This document shows, piece by piece, positions 51,479 to 59,357 of a stretch of 64,000 nucleotides of DNA (the stretch's first letter is position 1; the number at the start of each line of letters is the position of its first letter). The notes beneath the pieces are model-generated. The model saw nothing but the letters and a program-made list of their open reading frames with translations. It was not told where the DNA came from and made no database searches. The stretch is taken from NCBI RefSeq assembly GCF_030295325.1, contig NZ_AP027059.1, forward strand, positions 434,001-498,000, read 5' to 3'. The stretch is from Haliovirga abyssi. GTDB taxonomy: Bacteria > Fusobacteriota > Fusobacteriia > Fusobacteriales > Haliovirgaceae. The translations under genes and the position numbers were made by a program.

Positions 51479-52462
51479 TTGAGAATTTTAGTAATAAGAT
51501 TTAGCTCTATTGGAGATATAATTTTAACAACGCCAGTATTAAAAAAGTTAAGAGAGAAATATCCTAATGCAAAAATTGATTTTTTAACATTAGATAAATT
51601 TAAAGATTCAATATCTGGAAATAAGAATATAGATAATTTAATTTTATTTGACAAAGAAAAATATAAAGGTATAAATGGAATATATAATTTTTCTAAAAAA
51701 TATAGTGGGCAATATGATATTATAATAGATTTACATTCAAAAATAAGGTCAAAATTAGTTTCAAAATTTATTGGCGGAAAAGTATATAGATATAAAAAGA
51801 GAAGATTATGGAAAACAATTTTAGTTAAATTAAGATTAATAAAATATAAAGTTGATAATACAATTGTAAAAAATTATTTTGGAGCTTTAAAAGAGTTGGA
51901 TATTAATTATGAAAAAGAAAATTTAGAATTTAATTTTTTAGAGAATGATTTGAAAAAAGTGGAGATATATAATAATTTTATAGTTTTTGCAACTGGTGCT
52001 TCAAAAAATACAAAAAAGTGGCCTAAAGAATATTTTGGAGAGCTTGGTAAAATTTTAGTAAAAGAGTTTGGGAAAAATATAATATTGATTGGAAGTAGTA
52101 AAGAATTTGAAGAAAATGAACAAATAAGAGAGATGGTTGGAAATAAAGCAATAAATTTAAGCGGAAAATTAACATTAAAAGAGAGCGGAGCTTTAATATC
52201 AAAATCTGATTTTATTATCACAAATGATTCTGGACCTTTTCATATAGCTAGAGGAGTTAATAGTAATTCATTTGTAATATTTGGACCAACTGATCCTAAT
52301 ATGTTTGAATTTAATAAAAATGAAGTTTTAATATATGGAGATGAAGATTGTTCACCATGTTCTTTGCATGGAGATAGAGAGTGTCCTAAAGGGAATTTTA
52401 AATGTATGATGAATTTGACTCCTGAAGATGTATGGGAGATAATAAAAAAGAATATTGGTTGA
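51479..52462 (+). CDS. LPS heptosyltransferase (glycosyltransferase family 9), second copy
   Basis: A 327-residue paralog of the preceding gene: RFSSIGDIILTTPVLKKL at the start, ATGASKNTKKWPKEYF and TNDSGPFHIARG in the donor domain, and the C-terminal CSPCSLHGDRECPKGNFKCM. Start is TTG 51479 with gaaagaagg inside the previous gene. The pair probably adds successive heptoses. It ends at a bidirectional terminator shared with rpmB on the opposite strand. Confidence 0.9.
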   Translation: MRILVIRFSSIGDIILTTPVLKKLREKYPNAKIDFLTLDKFKDSISGNKNIDNLILFDKEKYKGINGIYNFSKKYSGQYDIIIDLHSKIRSKLVSKFIGGKVYRYKKRRLWKTILVKLRLIKYKVDNTIVKNYFGALKELDINYEKENLEFNFLENDLKKVEIYNNFIVFATGASKNTKKWPKEYFGELGKILVKEFGKNIILIGSSKEFEENEQIREMVGNKAINLSGKLTLKESGALISKSDFIITNDSGPFHIARGVNSNSFVIFGPTDPNMFEFNKNEVLIYGDEDCSPCSLHGDRECPKGNFKCMMNLTPEDVWEIIKKNIG

Positions 52463-52474
52463 GTATAAACAAAA

Positions 52475-52514
52475 AATAAAAAAGACAGTTAAGTAAAAAA
52501 CTGTCTTTTTTATT
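52475..52514. terminator. Bidirectional terminator between heptosyltransferase and rpmB
   Basis: AATAAAAAAGACAGTT (52475-52490) is perfectly complementary to 52499-52514, giving A-runs and T-runs on both sides, as expected between convergent genes. Confidence 0.9.
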
Positions 52515-52533
52515 TAATATAAAAGTATATTTC

Positions 52534-52713
52534 TTATACTCTTGCTACAGTTTTAAGGCATTTAGTACAAACATGAGTTGTTACCTTTTTACCTTCTAAA
52601 ATAATTGTAGCCTTTTGTAAATTTGGTTTCCAAATACGTTTATTTACTCTATGTGAGTGACTTATTTGATTTCCGTGAGACACACCTTTACCACAAACAG
52701 CACATTTTTTCAA
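52534..52713 (-). CDS. rpmB: Ribosomal protein L28 (zinc-ribbon form)
   Basis: A 59-residue large-subunit protein. KKCAVCGKG at the start and CTKCLK near the end give the four cysteines of the zinc-binding C+ form. The core HSHRVNKRIWKPNLQKA matches L28. A GTG at 52722 is in frame but lies inside the ribosome site; TTG at 52713 follows aggagg by 8 bases and gives the family N-terminus. It stands alone between LPS genes in reverse orientation. Confidence 0.95.
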   Translation of the reverse strand: MKKCAVCGKGVSHGNQISHSHRVNKRIWKPNLQKATIILEGKKVTTHVCTKCLKTVARV

Positions 52714-52745
52714 TTTATCCACCTCCTACATAATTTGCGAAATTA

Positions 52746-52774
52746 ATTTTATCATAAAAGATACAAATAATCAA
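52746..52774 (-). promoter_or_regulatory. Promoter of rpmB
   Basis: On the minus strand TTGATT (52774-52769), 17 bases, TAAAAT (52751-52746) with extended TGA. Confidence 0.75.
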
Positions 52775-52862
52775 GATTTTTTTACTATTTAACAATTTTA
52801 ATTAAAAAAAGAAAAAAAATAATTGAAATTATTTACGATATGGGTTAGTATAGAGTGAAGAG

Positions 52863-52880
52863 AATTGACGATTGTCAATT
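52863..52880. promoter_or_regulatory. Inverted repeat upstream of hldD, possible operator
   Basis: AATTGAC (52863-52869) and GTCAATT (52874-52880) around GATT. It stands about 70 bases before the hldD start in an otherwise AT-rich leader. Confidence 0.4.
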
Positions 52881-52949
52881 GAAAATATAAAAAACTTATT
52901 TTTATAATGTTTTTAAATAATTATTTTAAAAATTTTGGAGGTGTTTTAG

Positions 52950-53918
52950 TTGATTTTAGTAACAGGAGCAGCAGGATTTATAGGAAGTTCAATAGTTTGG
53001 GAATTGAATAACATGGGAAGAGATGATATTATTGTATCGGATAAATTTCATAAAAAAGATAAATGGAAAAATTTAATTAAAAGAAAATTTTATGATTGGG
53101 TGGATAGAGAAGAACTTTTTGAATGGTTAGAAAAAAATGGAAAAAAAATTGATATAATTATTCATATGGGAGCAAATTCTGCCACTACAGAAAAAGATGT
53201 AGATTTTCTTATGAAAAATAATTATGAGTACACTAAAAGACTTTTTAATTTTAGTTTGGAAAATGGAGTTAGATTTATTTATGCTTCAAGTGCAGCAACT
53301 TATGGTGGTGGTGAAAATGGATATAATGATGATGAAGATAAAATATCTAAATTACAGCCATTAAATCCATATGGTTTTTCAAAACAACTATTTGATTTAT
53401 GGGAATTAAAACAAGAAGATAAGCCTAAACAATGGGTTGGATTAAAATTCTTTAATGTATATGGGCCTAATGAATATCATAAAGATAGAATGGCAAGTGT
53501 GGTTTATCATGCATATAATCAAGCTAAAGAAAATGGAGTGGTAAAACTTTTTAAATCTCATAAAGAAAATTATAAAAATGGAGAACAATTAAGAGATTTC
53601 GTATATATAAAAGATGTTACTAAAGTTATTAAATTTTTTATAGAAAATGAAAACTATTCAGGAATATATAATTTAGGAACAGGACAAGCAAGAAGTTTTT
53701 ATGATTTGGCAAAAAATACTATGAATTCAATGGGAATTGTTGAAAATATAAAATTTATAGATATGCCAGTTGATATTAGAGATAAATATCAATATTTTAC
53801 AGAGGCAAATATGGATAAATTAAAAAGTATTGGATATAAAGAAGAATTTTATTCATTAGAAAAAGGGATAAAAGATTATGTGAAGAATTATTTGATGAAT
53901 GAAGATAGATATCTTTAG
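52950..53918 (+). CDS. hldD: ADP-L-glycero-D-manno-heptose 6-epimerase
   Basis: A 322-residue extended short-chain dehydrogenase that makes the ADP-heptose donor of the LPS core. The NADP motif GAAGFIGS (6-13), the Tyr-x3-Lys motif YGFSK (about 139-143), the Ser in ASSAATYGGGE and the family string FNVYGPNEYHKDRMAS are present. Start is TTG 52950 after ggaggtg. It is near the two heptosyltransferases but separated by rpmB. Confidence 0.95.
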   Translation: MILVTGAAGFIGSSIVWELNNMGRDDIIVSDKFHKKDKWKNLIKRKFYDWVDREELFEWLEKNGKKIDIIIHMGANSATTEKDVDFLMKNNYEYTKRLFNFSLENGVRFIYASSAATYGGGENGYNDDEDKISKLQPLNPYGFSKQLFDLWELKQEDKPKQWVGLKFFNVYGPNEYHKDRMASVVYHAYNQAKENGVVKLFKSHKENYKNGEQLRDFVYIKDVTKVIKFFIENENYSGIYNLGTGQARSFYDLAKNTMNSMGIVENIKFIDMPVDIRDKYQYFTEANMDKLKSIGYKEEFYSLEKGIKDYVKNYLMNEDRYL

Positions 53919-54003
53919 AAGACAATTTTTAAAAGATAATTGAAAATTAGAAATGAAAAGATGGAAGAAAATTAAATAAAAAAATTAAATAAAAAATAAA
54001 AAA

Positions 54004-54036
54004 ATTAGCCACTAATTTACACAAATTAGCACTAAT
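54004..54036 (+). repeat. CACTAAT-type intergenic inverted repeat
   Basis: ATTAGCCACTAATTTACAC followed by AAATTAGCACTAAT. The two halves are complementary around the ACAC centre. It is the only structured part of the spacer between hldD and uppP. Confidence 0.5.
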
Positions 54037-54088
54037 AAAATATAAAAAAACAAAAAATATATTTATACTTTAGGAGGAACTTGAAAGA

Positions 54089-54892
54089 ATGATATTTAAG
54101 GCAGTTTTGTTAGGATTAGTAGAAGGGATAACAGAATTTTTACCAGTTAGTAGTACTGGACATATGATTATTGTGGACAATTTTTTGAAATTATCTAAAA
54201 ATATGGAATTTACAAATGCTTTTGAAATAATAATTCAATTAGGAGCTATATTGTCAGTAATAGTATATTTTTGGAAAGAGTTATGGCCTTTTTCTGGAAG
54301 TGATGAAGAAAAAAAAGATAAGTGGATTATGTGGAGTAAAGTTGTTGTAGCAGTTTTACCAGCAGTAGTTTTAGGATTGAAATTTGATAAATTAATAGAA
54401 TCAAAACTATTTAATGCAAAAGTTGTAGCAACTATGTTAATTTTATATGGAATAATTTTAATTGTATTAGAGATAAAAAACAGTAAGAAAAAAAGTTTTA
54501 AAATAAATTCAATAAAAGAGATGGGATTTGTAACTGCAATTGGGATTGGTTTTTTTCAATGTTTAGCAATGGTACCAGGAACTTCAAGGTCTGCTGCCAC
54601 AATTATTGGTGGGATGCTTTTAGGATTAAATAGAGCGATTGCAGCAGAATTTTCATTTTTCTTGGCTATTCCAACAATGTTTGGAGCTACACTATTAAAA
54701 ATAGTAAAATCAGGTGTAAATTTTACAAGCTCAGAATGGGGAATAATTGGAGTAGGATTTGTAGTTTCTTTTATAGTAGCACTTATTGTAATTAGATGGT
54801 TTATGGATTACATAAAAAATAAAGATTTTAAAATATTTGGGTATTATAGAATAATATTAGGAATAATTGTGTTATTAGTTTTGAAAAAATAA
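54089..54892 (+). CDS. uppP: Undecaprenyl-diphosphate phosphatase (BacA/UppP)
   Basis: A 267-residue integral membrane enzyme that recycles the lipid carrier for peptidoglycan and LPS. Both family motifs are intact: GLVEGITEFLPVSSTGH (about 9-25; catalytic Glu and His) and PGTSRSAATIIGGM (about 163-176; active-site Ser and Arg). About eight helices. Ribosome site aggaggaa. pilT follows 20 bases later. Confidence 0.95.
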   Translation: MIFKAVLLGLVEGITEFLPVSSTGHMIIVDNFLKLSKNMEFTNAFEIIIQLGAILSVIVYFWKELWPFSGSDEEKKDKWIMWSKVVVAVLPAVVLGLKFDKLIESKLFNAKVVATMLILYGIILIVLEIKNSKKKSFKINSIKEMGFVTAIGIGFFQCLAMVPGTSRSAATIIGGMLLGLNRAIAAEFSFFLAIPTMFGATLLKIVKSGVNFTSSEWGIIGVGFVVSFIVALIVIRWFMDYIKNKDFKIFGYYRIILGIIVLLVLKK

Positions 54893-54912
54893 ATTAAAAT
54901 GGGGGCGTTAAA

Positions 54913-55950
54913 ATGGAAATAAGAGAGATATTGGAACGGGCAGAAGAACTTAAGGCATCAGATATACATATAGTTGCTGGAAAATCACCAATTTTAAGAG
55001 TTCATGGAGAATTGCAAGATATGGATGAAGAGAGATTAATGCCAAGCGATTGTCAAACTTTAATATATTCAATATTGAGTGAGCTGCAACAAAAAGAATT
55101 TGAAGAAAGTAAAGAGTTAGATTTTTCATTTGGAATAGCTGGTCTGGGAAGATATAGAGTTAATGTGCATATGCAAAGAGGTACTGTAGCTGCAGCAATA
55201 AGAACAATAGCTACAGATATACCACCATTGGATAAATTGGGATTGCCTAAAAGTGTAGAAAAATTTTCAGACTATAAAAATGGATTGGTATTGGTAACTG
55301 GTCCAACAGGAAGTGGAAAATCAACAACACTTGCAGCTATAATTAATAAAATAAATGAAGAAAAGTCATCACATATAATTACAATAGAAGATCCGATTGA
55401 ATATTTGCATAGACATAAAAAAAGTATAGTAGAACAAAGAGAAGTGAAATCAGATACTTCTTCATTTGCAACAGCATTAAAATATGCTTTGAGACAAGAT
55501 CCAGATGTAATATTAATAGGAGAATTAAGAGATTTGGAAACTATAGAAGCAGCTCTTACAGCGGCAGAAACAGGGCATCTTGTATTTGGAACTCTTCATA
55601 CTAATGATGCTGCACAAACAATAGATAGAATAGTTGATGTGTTTCCTACTAACCAACAACCTCAAATTAGGATTTTATTATCAAGTGTTATTAAAGGTGT
55701 AGTTTCACAACAATTAATACAAACAGTTGATAAAAAATCTAGAGTTCTTGCAGCAGAAGTTTTAGTAGGAACTCCAGCAGTATCAAATCTTATAAGAGAA
55801 GCTAAAACACATCAAATTTATTCTATGATAGAAACTGGAGCAAGATTTGGAATGAGAAGTATGGATATGTCTTTGAAAGATTTATATGAAAGAAGATTGA
55901 TATCTTATGATGATATGGTAAAAAGAATGAGAAATCCAAACTTTATGTAG
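54913..55950 (+). CDS. pilT: Type IV pilus retraction ATPase PilT
   Basis: A 345-residue secretion ATPase that depolymerises type IV pili. Walker A is GPTGSGKST (130-138), the Asp box and HIS box TGHLVFGTLHTNDA (about 218-231) are intact, and Walker B is ILIGELRD. The N-terminal ASDIHIVAGKSPILRVHG is diagnostic of PilT, and the C-terminus has the RMRNPNF form of the AIRNLIRE-type tail. No pilB, pilin or pilM-Q gene lies in the window, so the extension machinery is elsewhere. Confidence 0.92.
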   Translation: MEIREILERAEELKASDIHIVAGKSPILRVHGELQDMDEERLMPSDCQTLIYSILSELQQKEFEESKELDFSFGIAGLGRYRVNVHMQRGTVAAAIRTIATDIPPLDKLGLPKSVEKFSDYKNGLVLVTGPTGSGKSTTLAAIINKINEEKSSHIITIEDPIEYLHRHKKSIVEQREVKSDTSSFATALKYALRQDPDVILIGELRDLETIEAALTAAETGHLVFGTLHTNDAAQTIDRIVDVFPTNQQPQIRILLSSVIKGVVSQQLIQTVDKKSRVLAAEVLVGTPAVSNLIREAKTHQIYSMIETGARFGMRSMDMSLKDLYERRLISYDDMVKRMRNPNFM

Positions 55951-55968
55951 AATTGAGGTGTGTAAGAA

Positions 55969-57180
55969 ATGCCAATCTATAAATATAAGGCAAGAGACAG
56001 AGATGGACTTGCTATATCAGGAGAACTTGAAGTTGATAATGAAGATATGCTTGCAAAAAAATTGGACCGAATGGGGTATATACTGACAAGTGTAAAAGAG
56101 ACAGACAGTCTTTTAGGAAAAGATATTTTTGAATCATTTAGAAAAGTAAAATCAAAAAATATAGTAGAATTTTCAGTGGAGTTATCTACATTAATAGAAG
56201 CAGGAGTTCCTTTGTTAGGTGGATTAGAAGTTTTAATGGAGCAAATAGAGGATAAGCTATTAAAAAATATAATTACACAGGTACATAAAGATGTTAGTGG
56301 CGGGATGAGTTTTTCAGAAGCTTTATCAAAGCATAAAAAAACATTTCCAAATTTGTATGTAAGTATGATAAGAGCTGGAGAAGCTACAGGAGAATTAGAT
56401 ACAATATTAAAAAGTTTAGCTATATTTTTAGAGGTTAATGAGAATAATCGTTCTAAAGTTAAGGCGGCAATGATGTATCCAATGGCAATGTTTGGAGTAT
56501 CATTTTTAGTAGTTATATTCTTAATTGTAGTGGTATTACCAAACTTTGTGGAGATATTTAAAAGTGCAGGAGTGAAACTACCACTTCCTACAAGAATTGT
56601 TTTAGGCTTTTCTGATATTCTTATTACAAAATGGATATATATCATATTGTTAATATCTGGTTCTATATATGGATTGGTTAGATATTATAAAACAGATAAA
56701 GGCAGATATTATATAGATTTATTAAAATTTAAGATTCCTATTTTTGGAAATTTAACAAAAAAATCAGAAATAGCAATGTTTACTAGAACTTTTGGAACAT
56801 TAATAAAAAGTAGTGTTCCTATATTACAAGCTTTGGATATAGTAAAAAATACTGCCAAGAATAAAGCTATATCAGTAGTTATAGAAAATATAAGAAATAG
56901 CGTTAGACAAGGTGGTAGTGTATCTGAACAATTAGAAATAAGTGGGATTTTTCCTAAATTAGTATCAAAAATGGTATCAGTTGGAGAAGATAGTGGAGCA
57001 TTAGATAAAATGCTTGTAAAAATAGCTGATTTTTATGATACTGAAGTTGAAAACAGCATAAAAGGATTAACTTCTATATTAGAGCCTGTAATGATAGTCG
57101 GGATGGGGCTTGTAATTGGTGTCATAGTGTTATCTGTAATGCTGCCTATGTTTGATATGATGCAGGTTGCAAGACGGTAA
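55969..57180 (+). CDS. pilC: Type IV pilus inner-membrane platform protein PilC/GspF
   Basis: A 403-residue protein with two T2SSF helical repeats (about 65-190 and 270-395) separated by a cytoplasmic loop. Membrane helices lie at about 168-190, 215-235 and 370-395. The motifs FSVELSTLIEAGVPLL and RTFGTLIKSSVPILQALD start the two repeats. It recruits PilT and PilB to the pilus base. It follows pilT after 18 bases. Confidence 0.92.
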   Translation: MPIYKYKARDRDGLAISGELEVDNEDMLAKKLDRMGYILTSVKETDSLLGKDIFESFRKVKSKNIVEFSVELSTLIEAGVPLLGGLEVLMEQIEDKLLKNIITQVHKDVSGGMSFSEALSKHKKTFPNLYVSMIRAGEATGELDTILKSLAIFLEVNENNRSKVKAAMMYPMAMFGVSFLVVIFLIVVVLPNFVEIFKSAGVKLPLPTRIVLGFSDILITKWIYIILLISGSIYGLVRYYKTDKGRYYIDLLKFKIPIFGNLTKKSEIAMFTRTFGTLIKSSVPILQALDIVKNTAKNKAISVVIENIRNSVRQGGSVSEQLEISGIFPKLVSKMVSVGEDSGALDKMLVKIADFYDTEVENSIKGLTSILEPVMIVGMGLVIGVIVLSVMLPMFDMMQVARR

Positions 57181-57251
57181 AAACGCGAATTAAAGCGGTA
57201 TAGTGTGGAAAATATGGGATACAGATATAAATTAAGTTGGAGTGATATATT

Positions 57252-57746
57252 ATGGCTAAAATTTCAAAAACAGGAATAGGTGGAAGTAAAAGTTTTTTAT
57301 CAAAAGGTAGTGCGTTAAAAGGAAGCCAAAAAAATAGTGGAGCGTCTATTGCAAAAAATAGAGTAGATATAAAACAATCACCATTTGTAGACACAATGAA
57401 TGAAGTAGAAATAAGCTTTGCAAAAGAAGATTTGAAAGAGAGCTTAGAGGATATAGATAAGTTAGGAAAAGAACTTATGGAAAATCCTAGTGTAAAATTA
57501 TTGGAAGAATATAAAAAAAATATAAAAGCTTTTCTAAAAGAAGCCTTAAAAAAACTATATAAAGTAGATACTAAAGTATCAATTAGTAATTTGGGAAGAA
57601 GTAAAAAAGTGTTTATTAATGTGGAAAAAGTGGATAAAAAACTTGAAGAAATGACATTTAAATTTTTGAAACAACAAGGAGATGCAATATCATTAGTTGA
57701 CTCAATAGAAGAAGTAAAAGGATTATTATATAATGTAATTGGATAG
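57252..57746 (+). CDS. YaaR-family protein (DUF327)
   Basis: A 164-residue soluble helical protein. A Gly/Ser/Lys-rich flexible start (1-45) precedes a four-helix domain with the family features LEEYKKNIKAFLKEALKKLYKV (about 83-104) and a C-terminal IEEVKGLLYN. DUF327/YaaR is common in Firmicutes, Spirochaetes and Fusobacteria; its biochemical role is unsettled to my knowledge. It lies between pilC and a ferredoxin-like gene; the link to pili is by position only. Confidence 0.8.
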   Translation: MAKISKTGIGGSKSFLSKGSALKGSQKNSGASIAKNRVDIKQSPFVDTMNEVEISFAKEDLKESLEDIDKLGKELMENPSVKLLEEYKKNIKAFLKEALKKLYKVDTKVSISNLGRSKKVFINVEKVDKKLEEMTFKFLKQQGDAISLVDSIEEVKGLLYNVIG

Positions 57747-57757
57747 GAGAATGGATA

Positions 57758-58345
57758 ATGAAAAAACTGAAGAAAGTAGTTCCATATATTATTATAAGAA
57801 ATTGTGATAATACACCAGGATGTCCTGTAATAGAGGCTTGCCCAAAGAGACTGTTTTATTATGATTTTAAATTGAAAAAATTATTATTAGAAAATTTAGA
57901 TGATTGTATTGGGTGTGGAATATGTGAAGTCGAATGTGAACATGAAGCAGTAGAATTAATAGAAATTGCTAATAATAAAAGAATAGATGAATTAAAAGAT
58001 ATGGATGAAAATTATATTTTGGAAAAAAGTAAAAATCTTATAAATAATTATGGTGGAGTTTTACCTAAAAAAATTGATAATGAAAAATATAAAAAAATAA
58101 CTCAAAAAGAGATTTCTAAGAATTTGAATGGATTAATATTTGTTTATGGGAAATGGCAAGATGAGAGCTATATAGGATATTCTATTTTAGAAGAATTAGA
58201 AGATAAATTTGAAAATATATATTTATTAAATGCAGAGGAATTTGGAAAAGATAGTGTAGAGGAATTACCAGGATTTTGGATAGTTAAAAATGGAGTAATT
58301 GAAGGGAAATATAATATTAACAATATATTTTATGTTGTTGGGTAA
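57758..58345 (+). CDS. Ferredoxin-like protein with a C-terminal thioredoxin-fold-like part
   Basis: A 195-residue cytoplasmic protein. CIGCGICEVEC (about 49-59) is a complete 4Fe-4S motif, followed by Glu rather than the usual Pro; an N-terminal CDNTPGCPVIEAC (about 16-28) supplies three more cysteines that could bind a second cluster with one. The C-terminal 75 residues (LIFVYGKWQDESYIGYS and LPGFWIVKNGVIEG) resemble a thioredoxin-like alpha/beta unit without a CXXC. Function unknown; an electron carrier coupled to a sensor or disulfide enzyme is conceivable. It ends at a shared bidirectional terminator. Confidence 0.75.
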   Translation: MKKLKKVVPYIIIRNCDNTPGCPVIEACPKRLFYYDFKLKKLLLENLDDCIGCGICEVECEHEAVELIEIANNKRIDELKDMDENYILEKSKNLINNYGGVLPKKIDNEKYKKITQKEISKNLNGLIFVYGKWQDESYIGYSILEELEDKFENIYLLNAEEFGKDSVEELPGFWIVKNGVIEGKYNINNIFYVVG

Positions 58346-58387
58346 TACAAAAGGGTAAACATGTGTGTTTGCCCTTTTGTTGTATTG
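58344..58387. terminator. Bidirectional terminator between the ferredoxin-like and crp/fnr genes
   Basis: AATACAAAAGGGTAAAC (58344-58360) pairs with GTTTGCCCTTTTGTTGTATT (58367-58386) with one small bulge. Convergent genes on both sides. Confidence 0.85.
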
Positions 58388-58395
58388 TTATTTTT

Positions 58396-59058
58396 TTAAA
58401 TTTCTAATAATTTTTCACGATCTAATATTTTAATCTTTTTTCTATCAATTTTTTCTATAATTTCATCTTTTACAAGAGATGAAAAAACTCTAGATAAAGA
58501 TGGACGAGGCACGCCAAAAAAATCTGATAATTTTGTTAAAGATATTGGTAATTCAAACTCAGCTCTATTTTTAGAAACAGTTAATAAATAATCGGCTAAT
58601 TTCCCTTTTAAACTACTATTCATAGTATTATTCCAAAGTTGTTTTGCTAAAAAGCTAGCTTTATTACACACAATATTTAGATAGTTTCTCAAAAATATTT
58701 CATTTAAATTTGCCATTTTTAAAATAGAGCTTTTAGGAATAACTAATAATTTTAATTTTTCATTAGCTACAATATTAATTGGCAAATTATTATTATTTCC
58801 AAATAAAAAAGCAGGTGCAATTGGGAAAGGAGCAGTTATATTTTCTACAATCATAACTTTTCCTGAATGATTTAACATTTCACCAATTACTGAGCCAGAT
58901 ATAATTATATATAACTCTTCATATCTATCTCCTCTAAAATTAATAGATTCATATTGCTCATATGATTTTATCTTAAATTTTACAGAATTTAAAACTTTTT
59001 CAATTTCAATTTCATTTAGTCCTTTAAATAAAGGTGATTTTGTTAATATTTTATACAT
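58396..59058 (-). CDS. Crp/Fnr-family transcriptional regulator
   Basis: A 220-residue regulator with an effector domain (about 1-125), a dimer helix and an HTH (about 165-200; LTKLSDFFGVPRPSLSRVFSSLVKDEIIEK). The pocket sequence APAFLFGNNNNLPINIVA lacks the Gly-Glu and Arg of cAMP binders, and no N-terminal FNR-type cysteine cluster is seen. This form is common in anaerobes, including HcpR-like nitrosative-stress regulators, so a heme, redox or small-ligand sensor is more likely than cAMP. It stands alone; targets cannot be read here. Ribosome site aaaggaga on the minus strand. Confidence 0.85.
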   Translation of the reverse strand: MYKILTKSPLFKGLNEIEIEKVLNSVKFKIKSYEQYESINFRGDRYEELYIIISGSVIGEMLNHSGKVMIVENITAPFPIAPAFLFGNNNNLPINIVANEKLKLLVIPKSSILKMANLNEIFLRNYLNIVCNKASFLAKQLWNNTMNSSLKGKLADYLLTVSKNRAEFELPISLTKLSDFFGVPRPSLSRVFSSLVKDEIIEKIDRKKIKILDREKLLEI

Positions 59059-59103
59059 AAAAATTCTCCTTTCTAAATATTTTTATTTTTCTACCCCTTT
59101 TTT

Positions 59104-59200
59104 CTCTGTGTACCTCTGATAACTCTGTGCCTCTGCGTTGTCTGTTTTTTTTAATTTTTTTCAACGCAGAGGCGCAGAGAACGCAAAGGTTCGCAGAGGT
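59104..59200 (-). repeat. GCAGAGG-type intergenic inverted repeat
   Basis: CTCTGTGTACCTCTGATAAC and CTCTGTGCCTCTGCGTTG (59104-59140) are complementary to CAACGCAGAGGCGCAGAG with the following AACGCAAAGGTTCGCAGAGG (59162-59200). The loop is T-rich. This is the most G+C-rich non-coding stretch of the window. The string has the look of a repeat seen between genes in many unrelated bacteria. Confidence 0.7.
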
Positions 59201-59224
59201 AAATTTATTAACAAAAATTAGTGC

Positions 59225-59329
59225 TTAGGAACGTTTAAAAAATAATGTTCTCATATTTTGTTATAAAAACGCTTAAAACATTGCGTATTTTATAACAAAA
59301 TGGGAATGTTATTTTTAAGCCATTCCTTA
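59225..59329 (+). repeat. Palindromic MITE-like element, full length, orientation A
   Basis: 105 bases with TTA on both sides, ends GGAACGTTTAAAAAATAA and TTATTTTTAAGCCATTCC, almost identical to the 30661 copy. It is 28 bases downstream of the nrdB stop (on the minus strand) and 24 bases from the GCAGAGG repeat. Confidence 0.9.
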
Positions 59330-59357
59330 ATATTAATTTTTACCTCTGAACTGTAAC

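Noticed and set aside
55977-56645. 222-codon minus-strand ORF opposite pilC
   Set aside because: It is the antisense shadow of a well-supported gene, has no ribosome site, and its composition mirrors the sense codons.
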